This document shows positions 17,007 through 25,492 of a stretch of DNA of 64,000 nucleotides, one piece after another. Positions within the stretch are counted from its first letter, which is position 1, and each line of letters starts with the position of its first letter. The DNA is from Bacteroidota bacterium (lineage in GTDB: Bacteria; Bacteroidota; Bacteroidia; Palsa-948), in NCBI GenBank assembly GCA_016213435.1, contig JACRAL010000004.1, positions 1 to 64,000 on the forward strand, in the 5' to 3' direction. Made by a program: the position numbers and the translations under genes. A model generated the notes under the pieces. It had not been told where the DNA came from and did not search any database. It was given only the letters and a program-made list of their open reading frames with translations.

Positions 17007-18074
17007 ATGAAAATTCCGCTACAGAAAATTTCAGATCCTGCAATTTCATCCTCAGGAGTAAATTTATTTGTTCTCAGATTGGATTTGACTCACCCACACA
17101 TCAGCGGAAATAAATGGTACAAACTGAAATATAATCTTGAAGAAATAAAAAAGCAAAAGATAAAAACCGTTCTCACGTTTGGCGGTGCCTATTCCAATCA
17201 CATTGCAGCAACGGCTGCGGCAGGAAAAAAATTCAAGTTTAAAACGATAGGAATAATTAGAGGGAATGAGTTAACCTCAGCACTGATCCCTCTCCGACCT
17301 CGCCCCCAGCCCCTCTCCCAAAGGAGAGGGGAGAAACAGCCGGTAAACCACACTTTGCAATTTGCAAAAGAATGCGGAATGAAATTGCATTTTGTTTCGC
17401 GTGCAGAATACAGAAAGAAACATACTCCTGAATTCCTCAGCACATTAACTCAGCAGTTTGGCAAAGTCTTTATTATTCCCGAAGGCGGCTCGAACGAGTT
17501 TGGCGTGAAAGGATGCACAGAAATTGTGAATGAAATAAATTCAAGCCCCTCTCTTATCTCCCCAAAGGGGAGAAGATTGAGCATGCAACCTGAGCTGCGC
17601 TCGCAACCTTCGGCTGTCCTTCGGGAAGGAAGGGATGGGCTCCCCTTTGATTTTATCTGCAGTGCCTGCGGAACCGGTGCAACGCTTGCAGGAATCATTC
17701 TTTCGCTCAAAAAAAATCAGCAGGCAATCGGATTTTCGGTTCTTCATGCTTCAGGTTATATAGAATCAGAGGTGAAGAAGTGGCTTGCTCGCTTTAAGAG
17801 TAATTCGTTTTCAAACTTTCACATTAATGAAGATTATGATTTCGGAAAATATGCAAAGCATACGCCTGAACTTTTAGAATTTATAAATTGTTTTGAAAAG
17901 CAAAACAACATTCCACTCGATCAGGTTTACACAGGCAAAATGATGTTCGGAATTTATGATCTCATAAAGAAAAATTATTTCCCAAAGGGAAGCACCGTCA
18001 TAGCGGTTCATACTGGCGGTTTGCAAGGGAAACTAAACCCCTCTCCGGCTCTCCCATCCAGGGAGAGAGATTAA
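17007..18074 (+). CDS. 1-aminocyclopropane-1-carboxylate deaminase/D-cysteine desulfhydrase-like PLP enzyme
   Basis: SGNKWYKLKYNL, TFGGAYSNHIAATAAAGK, CSACGTGATLAGI, HTGGLQG. Confidence 0.9.
   Translation: MKIPLQKISDPAISSSGVNLFVLRLDLTHPHISGNKWYKLKYNLEEIKKQKIKTVLTFGGAYSNHIAATAAAGKKFKFKTIGIIRGNELTSALIPLRPRPQPLSQRRGEKQPVNHTLQFAKECGMKLHFVSRAEYRKKHTPEFLSTLTQQFGKVFIIPEGGSNEFGVKGCTEIVNEINSSPSLISPKGRRLSMQPELRSQPSAVLREGRDGLPFDFICSACGTGATLAGIILSLKKNQQAIGFSVLHASGYIESEVKKWLARFKSNSFSNFHINEDYDFGKYAKHTPELLEFINCFEKQNNIPLDQVYTGKMMFGIYDLIKKNYFPKGSTVIAVHTGGLQGKLNPSPALPSRERD
17298..17334 (+). repeat. Palindromic repeat (cctcgcccccagCCCCTCTCCcaaaGGAGAGGGGaga) in frame in the ACC-deaminase-like gene
   Basis: Same family as 14554-14590; encodes PRPQPLSQRRGE. 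Confidence 0.85.
17544..17648. repeat. Composite repeat insertion in frame in the ACC-deaminase-like gene
   Basis: Encodes SSPSLISPKGRRLSMQPELRSQPSAVLREGRDGLP between NEIN and FDFICSACGTG. Shares GAGCTGCGCT..CAACCTTC with 10616-10635 (reverse complement). Confidence 0.7.
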
Positions 18075-18158
18075 CAGCCTCTTGTTTATAATGAAATTTT
18101 TCTTTGTTGTTTTTCTTCCCTGCTTAGAGTTATTTTTATACTTCGGAAATATTTTCAA

Positions 18159-19091
18159 ATGAAGAAATCATTTTTTCTCCCTTATGCCTTTTACCTTATG
18201 CCTTATGCCTTGTTGTCTCAGCCTTCCGAATACAAAATGACCCGCCAGGAATATGTAGAAAAGTACAAGGACATCGCCATCAAAGAAATGCTGGAGAACG
18301 GAATTCCGGCCAGCATCACGCTCGCACAGGGATTGCTTGAATCCGATAACGGCAACAGCGGACTTGCCATGTATGCCAACAATCATTTCGGAATAAAATG
18401 TCACGAAGACTGGAAAGGCGAAACCTACATTCAGGACGATGATAAAAGAGACGAGTGTTTCCGGAAATACAGAGCCGCAGAAGAATCTTTTGACGACCAT
18501 TCCAATTTTCTGAAATCAAAAGGGCGTTATGCTTTTTTATTTGAACTCCGGAAAACCGATTACAAAGGATGGGCGGAAGGATTGCAGGAAGCCGGATATG
18601 CAACGAACCGTAGCTATTCGGAACGGCTTATTAAATTAATTGATGACAACAAACTGTACCAGTACGACCGCATGCAGGTGATGGCAGTAGACAAACACGA
18701 AACAAAAAAATCAGCACCGCAGATCATTAAGCCAACGCTTTTAACTTATGCCGCGAAAAAAATATTTCTGAATAATGAAATTAAATATATGGTGGTGCAG
18801 GATGGAGATACCTATTATAAAATTGCCCAGCAGCTCGACATGCGCCTGTGGCAGTTGCACAATTACAACGAAACCGGAAGGCAAACCTGCCTGCAGGTGG
18901 GTGATATTGTTTATCTGCAACCCAAGCGCAGGCATTCGCAGAAAGAAGAATTTCACACCGTGCGTTGGGGCGAGACCATGTATTACATCTCGCAGTTATA
19001 CGGAATTAAAATGCGCCACCTCTACAGACTGAACCACATGGCAGACGGACAAGAGCCGAATGCAGGACAGAAGATTGTGTTGAGGAAGTAA
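18159..19091 (+). CDS. Glucosaminidase (mannosyl-glycoprotein endo-beta-N-acetylglucosaminidase) domain protein with LysM repeats
   Basis: ASITLAQGLLESDNGNSGLAMYANNHFGIKCH; two LysM-like modules. Confidence 0.9.
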   Translation: MKKSFFLPYAFYLMPYALLSQPSEYKMTRQEYVEKYKDIAIKEMLENGIPASITLAQGLLESDNGNSGLAMYANNHFGIKCHEDWKGETYIQDDDKRDECFRKYRAAEESFDDHSNFLKSKGRYAFLFELRKTDYKGWAEGLQEAGYATNRSYSERLIKLIDDNKLYQYDRMQVMAVDKHETKKSAPQIIKPTLLTYAAKKIFLNNEIKYMVVQDGDTYYKIAQQLDMRLWQLHNYNETGRQTCLQVGDIVYLQPKRRHSQKEEFHTVRWGETMYYISQLYGIKMRHLYRLNHMADGQEPNAGQKIVLRK

Positions 19092-19108
19092 AAAAAATCC
19101 TAACGCCA

Positions 19109-19588
19109 CTATTTTTTCAGAAATACCAATTGTCCCAAATGATTGGATAAATGACTTGTGCGGCTTAGTATTGTATTCAGTTTATTCCGGTGCGGTTCTT
19201 TTGCAAAATCTTCGGCAGAAACCGAAGTGTGTTTTTGAAACCATGCATCCGATTGCATCTTGCTGAAATGATCCGCCAAGGTTGAATTTATGTTTTTCCA
19301 AAACTGCCTCAACTCTTTTACCGATGGCATTGCTGCTTTGGCATTATCCGGATTTTTTAGAAAAGGTTCATTTAGCTGAGGATATAACTGTTCGCCTAAG
19401 CCAAGCAATGGCAACATACGGTCGTGAACGGCTACGAGATGCCCTACTAAATAAATTCCCCTGTTCCTGCCGGGAGCCACTTCAGTCATTAATTGTTCAT
19501 CGCTGAGTTTCTCTAAAAGATCATCTCCATTTTTTATTTGTGAATTCCAGGCGTCCAGCGCCATCTTTACCATTATCTGATTTGTCAT
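19109..19588 (-). CDS. DinB family protein
   Basis: Size and GIYLVGHLVAVHDRMLPLLGLG ... RTSHLSNHLGQLVFLKK pattern of DinB/DUF664-type proteins. Confidence 0.65.
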   Translation of the reverse strand: MTNQIMVKMALDAWNSQIKNGDDLLEKLSDEQLMTEVAPGRNRGIYLVGHLVAVHDRMLPLLGLGEQLYPQLNEPFLKNPDNAKAAMPSVKELRQFWKNINSTLADHFSKMQSDAWFQKHTSVSAEDFAKEPHRNKLNTILSRTSHLSNHLGQLVFLKK

Positions 19589-19674
19589 TTGGGGGTTTGT
19601 TTAGAAGTTAAAATATTTTTTACGAAGCTACTAAATTCAAGAACTCTTTTAGTTTTGATTGTGTTGAAGAATTA

Positions 19675-19815
19675 AAATTCCCCTTTTGAAGGGGGACGTA
19701 CACGAAGTGGCGGGGGGATGTTTTTGGGCGTACTCTTCACTTCGTTTCGGTCGGGCTGTTACGGGGTACGCTTCGCTCCCGTGCTGCGCACCAAGCCCTT
19801 CACATCCCTCACGCA
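19675..19815. repeat. GC-rich palindromic intergenic repeat
   Basis: CCCCTT-ttg-AAGGGG hairpin, ACGAAGTG/CACTTCGT inverted pair, ACGGG..CCCGT hairpin, in an otherwise AT-rich spacer. Confidence 0.6.
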
Positions 19816-19852
19816 AATACAAATTCGCACCTGCTGGGTTGTTAATAGCATT

Positions 19853-20134
19853 TTACAACAAGTAGTCATTTTGCATTTTGTCGTCTATTTTTTGTTTTCT
19901 ATTATATACTTTTAAGAATGCCATAACCGTTACAAAGGGTATTAACCAAATCATTTTACATCCGAATCTGTCTGCAACCATAGAGAATGTTCCACAGTCC
20001 CAAGCGGCAAATATAATTGTAACTAAGAATAAAATAGTAATAAGTTTTATCTGTCCTTTAAATCTGTTTTTGAAAAAAATCATCATCAATGAAAGCAAAC
20101 TCAAAACGATTACGACAGAGAAAATGGGATTCAA
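19853..20134 (-). CDS. Hypothetical small membrane protein
   Basis: ORF of 93 aa with three hydrophobic segments; no family recognised. Confidence 0.45.
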   Translation of the reverse strand: MNPIFSVVIVLSLLSLMMIFFKNRFKGQIKLITILFLVTIIFAAWDCGTFSMVADRFGCKMIWLIPFVTVMAFLKVYNRKQKIDDKMQNDYLL

Positions 20135-20223
20135 AATGCCTTATTGATTTAATGCGTAAAACCTGACGGGCTCCTCATCCTATCGGATAGATTTTCTACC
20201 TTTATCACTTCTTTATTAAAACC

Positions 20224-22566
20224 ATGAACGCACATAACCAAGAAGATAAAAAAGAAAATGGATTTTTATCGCGAGAAAGTCGGGAACAGAAACTTCCAGC
20301 AAAGAAAGTAAAGAAATATTTACTCATTTTTTGGACGTTGGTGTTTGCTCCGTTCCTGCTGATTTTTCTTGTCGTGTACATGGTTTCGATGGGATGGTTC
20401 GGAGAACTTCCCAATGTGGCCGAATTGCAAAATCCTAAACTTAACCTTGCTACAGAAATTATTTCCTCTGATGGAAAAATTCTTGGAAAATATTATACGG
20501 AGAACCGTGTGAACGTAAAATACAAGGAACTTAGCCCTTTTCTTGTAAACGGATTGATTGCTACAGAAGATGCACGCTTTTACGATCACTCAGGGGTTGA
20601 TCTCAGAGGATTGTTCCGTGTTCTTTTCAGGACGGTGATTGGCGGAGACCAAAGTGGTGGCGGTGGAAGTACACTTTCCCAGCAATTGGCAAAAATGCTT
20701 TTCCCTCGTGAAAAAAATCAATCCAAGATCCGTTTAGCGATGCGCAAAATAAAAGAGTGGATCATTGCCGCGCGGCTGGAGCAACAATATACCAAAGACG
20801 AGATTCTTACCATGTATTTAAACAAGTTTGATTTTGTCAATCTTGCCGTGGGAATAAAATCTGCTTCCAAAATTTATTTCAACACCACTCCCGATTCTCT
20901 CAAGACAGAACAAGCCGCCATGCTGGTGGGTATGTGCAAAAATCCTTCGCTGTTTAATCCGCATCTTCAGAGAAGAATTGATACAACGCTGCATCGCAGA
21001 AATGTGGTGATGAACCAGATGATGAAGTATGGATTTTTATCGCAAAAAAATTATGATTCGCTGAAGACACTTCCGCTCGGAATAAATTTTCAGCAGGAAG
21101 ACCACAATCTCGGGCTGGCTCCCTACCTGCGCGAATACCTGCGCGATGATTTTATGAAAAAGTGGTGCGATGAAAATCCTAAACCCGATGGAACAAAATA
21201 TAATATATACCGTGATGGATTAAAAATTTATACCACCATTGATTCCCGCTTGCAGCGCTATGCCGAGCAGGCAATGGAGCGGCACATGAAAGAAATTCAG
21301 AAAGATTTTTCAAAAGAATGCAAGCAGAAGAAAAATGCTCCGTTCGACTGGAATGTAACCAAGGAAGAAATTAATTCCATCATGACCTCTTCCATACACC
21401 GCTCTGACAGATACCGTATGTTGAAAATGCAGGGAATGAGCGAAGCGGATATCAAAAAGAATTTCAGCACGCCTGTACCGATGACCGTATTTTCCTGGAA
21501 CGGAGAATTTGATACCATTATGTCCCCGATGGATTCTATCCGTTATTACAAGCAATACCTGCAGACAGGATTTATGAGCATGGATCCGCACACCGGTTTT
21601 ATAAAATCCTGGGTAGGAGGCATCAATTACAAGCATTTCAAGTATGATCATGTAAATAGAAGAGCAACGCGGCAGGTAGGTTCAACCTTTAAGCCGTTTG
21701 TGTATGCACTTGCAATTATGGAAGGATGGTCGCCCTGCCAGAAAATTCCGAATGTTCCCGTTACTTTTGAACTTCCCAATCAACCCCCTTGGACTCCGCA
21801 GAATTCTTCGGAAGAAGAGTACAACGGAAAAATGGTAACGATGAAATTTGCACTCGCGCTTTCCATCAACTGGGTGACAGCATATATCATGAAGCAGTTT
21901 GGACCTGAACCTGTTGTACAACTGGCAAGACGTTTGGGAATTACCGCACCGCTTGAGCCCGTACCATCGCTTTGTCTCGGCTCTGCAGATATTTCCGTAT
22001 TTGAAATGACAGGGGCTATGAGTACCTTCGCTAATAAAGGGACACGCATTGAACCTATATTCGTTACACGCATCGAAGATAAAAATGGACGTGTACTTGC
22101 GGAGTTCTCTCCAAAGTCAGAAGAAGTGATGGACGAAGAAAAAGCATATGTGTCACTCTCGCTGATGCAAGGAGTGGTGCAGAACGGAACAGGACAGCGT
22201 CTTCATTCTAGGTATAAATTAATGCAGCCCATGGCGGGAAAAACCGGTACGACACAAAATCACTCTGACGGCTGGTACATGGGCATCACACCCGATCTGG
22301 TATCCGGAATTTGGGTAGGAGGAGAAGACCGCAGCATTCACTTTTCAGGATTGAAAGAAGGACAGGGTGCGGTAATGGCACTTCCGATATTCGCTTACTA
22401 TATGCAGAAAGTGTATGCAGATAAAAAATTAAATTTTTATCAGGGAGATTTTGAAAAACCAACAAAGAAAATTTCTGTGGAGATGGACTGCGATAAATAC
22501 AACAAAGAAATGGAATCAGGGAAAGGCGGAGAAAGTGACAAAGGATATGATGACGAAAAGTTCTAA
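20224..22566 (+). CDS. Class A penicillin-binding protein (transglycosylase/transpeptidase, PBP1A-like)
   Basis: IATEDARFYDHSGVD, GGGGSTLSQQLAKML, RQVGSTFKPFVYA, GKTGTTQNHSDGWYMG. Confidence 0.95.
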   Translation: MNAHNQEDKKENGFLSRESREQKLPAKKVKKYLLIFWTLVFAPFLLIFLVVYMVSMGWFGELPNVAELQNPKLNLATEIISSDGKILGKYYTENRVNVKYKELSPFLVNGLIATEDARFYDHSGVDLRGLFRVLFRTVIGGDQSGGGGSTLSQQLAKMLFPREKNQSKIRLAMRKIKEWIIAARLEQQYTKDEILTMYLNKFDFVNLAVGIKSASKIYFNTTPDSLKTEQAAMLVGMCKNPSLFNPHLQRRIDTTLHRRNVVMNQMMKYGFLSQKNYDSLKTLPLGINFQQEDHNLGLAPYLREYLRDDFMKKWCDENPKPDGTKYNIYRDGLKIYTTIDSRLQRYAEQAMERHMKEIQKDFSKECKQKKNAPFDWNVTKEEINSIMTSSIHRSDRYRMLKMQGMSEADIKKNFSTPVPMTVFSWNGEFDTIMSPMDSIRYYKQYLQTGFMSMDPHTGFIKSWVGGINYKHFKYDHVNRRATRQVGSTFKPFVYALAIMEGWSPCQKIPNVPVTFELPNQPPWTPQNSSEEEYNGKMVTMKFALALSINWVTAYIMKQFGPEPVVQLARRLGITAPLEPVPSLCLGSADISVFEMTGAMSTFANKGTRIEPIFVTRIEDKNGRVLAEFSPKSEEVMDEEKAYVSLSLMQGVVQNGTGQRLHSRYKLMQPMAGKTGTTQNHSDGWYMGITPDLVSGIWVGGEDRSIHFSGLKEGQGAVMALPIFAYYMQKVYADKKLNFYQGDFEKPTKKISVEMDCDKYNKEMESGKGGESDKGYDDEKF

Positions 22567-22672
22567 AGAAGAATTATTTAATTTGAGAATTTGAAGATTT
22601 GAAAAGGGGAAATAAAATATGTAATTTCATTTGAAAATTTTCAAATTACCACATCTTCAAATTTGATTTTAT

Positions 22673-23380
22673 ATGAATAAAACAGTTAAAAACGCTGAAG
22701 AAGCTGTTCGGGATGTAAAAGATGGAATGACCATCGCACTCGGAGGGTTTGGCTTATGCGGAATTCCTGAGAACTGTATTAACGCGCTTGTAAAAAAAAA
22801 TGTGCGAGAACTTACTTGCATTTCAAATAATGCGGGTGTTGACGATTTCGGATTGGGATTGCTTTTGCAGGGAAAGCAGATCAAAAAAATGATTTCTTCT
22901 TATGTGGGAGAAAATGCAGAGTTCGAGCGGCAAATGCTTAGCGGAGAATTAGAAGTGGATCTGATTCCGCAGGGAACGCTCGCCACTCGTTTAATGGCTA
23001 CAGGATATGGAATGCCTGTCATTTATACTCCTGCAGGCGTAGGAACGGAAGTGGCTGAAGGAAAAGAAGTGAGAAGATTTAAATTTAACGGAGTGGAGAA
23101 AGACTATTTGATGGAATACGCCTTTGAACCTGATTTCGCTATTGTGAAAGCATGGAAGGGAGATACGCAGGGCAATCTTGTTTTTCGATTAACAACAAGG
23201 AATTTTAGTCCGCTGGTTGCCATGTCCGGAAAAATTACAGTGGCGGAAGTGGAGCATCTGGTTCAACCGGGAGAATTGGACCCGGATCATATCCATGTTC
23301 CCGGGATTTATGTTCATCGCATCTTTCAGGGAGAAAAATATATTAAGAGAATTGAGCAGCGTACGGTGAGAGAAAAATAG
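22673..23380 (+). CDS. scoA: 3-oxoacid (succinyl-CoA) CoA-transferase subunit A
   Basis: [19 protein letters not shown]; adjacent subunit B. Confidence 0.93.
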   Translation: MNKTVKNAEEAVRDVKDGMTIALGGFGLCGIPENCINALVKKNVRELTCISNNAGVDDFGLGLLLQGKQIKKMISSYVGENAEFERQMLSGELEVDLIPQGTLATRLMATGYGMPVIYTPAGVGTEVAEGKEVRRFKFNGVEKDYLMEYAFEPDFAIVKAWKGDTQGNLVFRLTTRNFSPLVAMSGKITVAEVEHLVQPGELDPDHIHVPGIYVHRIFQGEKYIKRIEQRTVREK

Positions 23381-23441
23381 TGATGGAAGTTGCGTTTAAA
23401 AAGAAGTGAGCACTCAGAATAGAGATAAAACAATAATCATC

Positions 23442-23516
23442 CGTCATTGCAAGGGAGAAACGACCGAAGCAATCTGCCTTTAAAAATGAGATTGCTTCGC
23501 TACGCTCGCAATGACG
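23442..23516. repeat. CGTCATTGC..AGCAATCT / GAGATTGCTTCG..GCAATGACG hairpin repeat (copy 1)
   Basis: Imperfect inverted repeat, 75 bp, between scoA and scoB. Confidence 0.88.
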
Positions 23517-23529
23517 AAACATAAAAATT

Positions 23530-24189
23530 ATGTTAGATAAAGAAGGAATTGCAAAACGCATTGCGAAAGAAATTAAGGATGGCTACTACGTAAATCTTGG
23601 AATCGGGATTCCCACTCTGTGCGCCAATTATGTTCCGAAAGGAATGGATATTGTGCTTCAATCGGAAAACGGAATTCTGGGAATGGGTCCTTTTCCCTAT
23701 GAAGGAGAGGAAGATTCTGATCTTATCAATGCGGGAAAGCAAACTGTAACACTTTTAAATGGTGCATCTATTTTTGATTCCGCCATGAGTTTTGGGATGA
23801 TCCGCGCACAAAAAGTAGATCTTACAATTCTCGGAGCGATGGAAGTAAGCGAGAACGGTGATATTGCCAACTGGAAAATTCCCGGCAAGATGGTAAAAGG
23901 AATGGGAGGTGCGATGGATCTGGTTGCTTCTGCAAAAAATATTATTGTGGCGATGCAGCAAGTGAATAAGGCGGGAGAATCCAAACTGCTTCCTAAGTGC
24001 ACACTTCCGATTACCGGAGTGCGCTGCATCAAAAAAATAGTAACCGAACTTGGAGTGTACGATGTTCTTCCGGAGGGAGGATTCAAATTATTGGAACGAG
24101 CTCCCGGAATTTCTGTTGAGCATATCCGAAAATCTACTGCCGGAAAATTAATTGTGGAAGGAGATGTGCCGGAGATGATTCTTGATTAA
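23530..24189 (+). CDS. scoB: 3-oxoacid CoA-transferase subunit B
   Basis: GYYVNLGIGIPTLCANYVP, QSENGILGMGPFP. Confidence 0.94.
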   Translation: MLDKEGIAKRIAKEIKDGYYVNLGIGIPTLCANYVPKGMDIVLQSENGILGMGPFPYEGEEDSDLINAGKQTVTLLNGASIFDSAMSFGMIRAQKVDLTILGAMEVSENGDIANWKIPGKMVKGMGGAMDLVASAKNIIVAMQQVNKAGESKLLPKCTLPITGVRCIKKIVTELGVYDVLPEGGFKLLERAPGISVEHIRKSTAGKLIVEGDVPEMILD

Positions 24190-24227
24190 ACTGTCATTAG
24201 AATGATGAGCAGTAGTAAATAATAATT

Positions 24228-24313
24228 CGTCATTGCGAGGGAGTTAATGACCGAAGCAATCCTATAATTCGGAGTCATAATTGAGAGATTGCTTCGCTTT
24301 GCTCGCAATGACG
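24228..24313. repeat. CGTCATTGCGAG hairpin repeat (copy 2)
   Basis: cgtcattgcgagggagttaatgaccgaagcaatcc...gagattgcttcgctttgctcgcaatgacg. Confidence 0.9.
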
Positions 24314-24334
24314 AAGAGATAATATAACCGGAAT

Positions 24335-24370
24335 CGTCATTGCGAGGGAGTCAGCGACCAAAGCAATCTT
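24335..24370 (+). repeat. CGTCATTGCGAG hairpin repeat, left arm only (copy 3)
   Basis: cgtcattgcgagggagtcagcgaccaaagcaatctt; no adjacent right arm; the GIY-YIG ORF starts 5 bp later. Confidence 0.9.
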
Positions 24371-24374
24371 ATAA

Positions 24375-24674
24375 ATGAAACGGGTAGGATTCGCATATAT
24401 AATGACAAATAAAAATAATACTACGCTTTATACGGGAGTAACATCGGATTTAAGAATTCGCACATATAAGCATAAGAATAATTTTTTCCCGGATTCATTC
24501 TCTGCAAGATATAATTTGCATAAACTTGTATACTACGAAGGATTTCATCATATTGAAGAGGCAATAGCAAGGGAAAAACAAATAAAAGCAGGGTCACGAA
24601 AGAAAAAGGAAGCATTGATAAATTCGATTAATCCTGAATGGAAGGATTTATATGATGAAGTTTTAGAATGGTGA
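24375..24674 (+). CDS. GIY-YIG nuclease family protein
   Basis: AYIMTNKNNTTLYTGVTSDLRIRTYKHK...KLVYYEGFHHIEEAIAREKQIKAGSRKKKEALI, single-domain GIY-YIG. Confidence 0.93.
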   Translation: MKRVGFAYIMTNKNNTTLYTGVTSDLRIRTYKHKNNFFPDSFSARYNLHKLVYYEGFHHIEEAIAREKQIKAGSRKKKEALINSINPEWKDLYDEVLEW

Positions 24675-24689
24675 AGTTATTGTCGGAGA

Positions 24690-24774
24690 CGTGATTGCGA
24701 GGGAGTCTTCGACAGAAGTAATCTTTTTATGAGATTGCTTCGTCCCGATCCGAGCATCGGTTCTCGCAATGACG
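24690..24774. repeat. CGTCATTGCGAG hairpin repeat (copy 4), directly downstream of the GIY-YIG ORF
   Basis: cgtgattgcgagggagtcttcgacagaagtaatct...gagattgcttcgtcccgatccgagcatcggttctcgcaatgacg. Confidence 0.88.
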
Positions 24775-24781
24775 AATAACT

Positions 24782-25489
24782 ATGAAAACACTATCAATAA
24801 TAATCCCCGCATACAACGAAGAGAAAACAATACATCTCATTCTTGACAAAGTGCTTGCTGTAAAACTGATGGGAGAGATGCAGAAAGAAATTGTCATTGT
24901 GAATGATTGCTCAAAGGATGCTACAAAAGAAGCCATTGAAAAATATATTGATTCTCATCCCGAACAGAAGTTTATCTTTTTCTCTCAACCGGTTAATAAA
25001 GGAAAGGGCGCAGCCATTCACAAAGGAATTGAAATTGCTTCCGGAGATTTTATTGTCATACAGGATGCTGATCTGGAATACAATCCGGAAGAGTATAACA
25101 TTCTTCTTAAACCAATCCTTGATGGCTTTGCCGATGTGGTGTATGGTTCCCGTTTCATGGGAGGAAATCCGCACCGCATTTTATTTTACTGGCACTCATT
25201 GGGAAATAAATTTCTTACGGCACTGTCCAATATGTTCACCAACCTGAACCTCACGGATATGGAAACCTGCTACAAACTTTTCCGCGCGGACATTATCAAA
25301 AATATTTCTTTGAAAGAAAAACGTTTTGGTTTTGAGCCGGAAGTAACGGCAAAAATTGCACGTATTCCGAACACACGGATTTACGAAGTGGGAATTTCCT
25401 ATTACGGAAGAACTTACGCTGAAGGGAAAAAAATAAACTGGCAGGATGGGGTAAGAGGACTATGGTGCATATTGAAATATAATTTTTAG
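24782..25489 (+). CDS. Glycosyltransferase family 2 (polyprenyl-phosphate hexose synthase-like)
   Basis: [43 protein letters not shown]. Confidence 0.92.
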   Translation: MKTLSIIIPAYNEEKTIHLILDKVLAVKLMGEMQKEIVIVNDCSKDATKEAIEKYIDSHPEQKFIFFSQPVNKGKGAAIHKGIEIASGDFIVIQDADLEYNPEEYNILLKPILDGFADVVYGSRFMGGNPHRILFYWHSLGNKFLTALSNMFTNLNLTDMETCYKLFRADIIKNISLKEKRFGFEPEVTAKIARIPNTRIYEVGISYYGRTYAEGKKINWQDGVRGLWCILKYNF

Positions 25490-25492
25490 TTT

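Noticed and set aside
23442-24774. CRISPR array interpretation of the repeated CGTCATTGCGAG units
   Set aside because: Spacing is irregular, each unit is itself an imperfect hairpin, genes lie between copies, and there are no cas genes.
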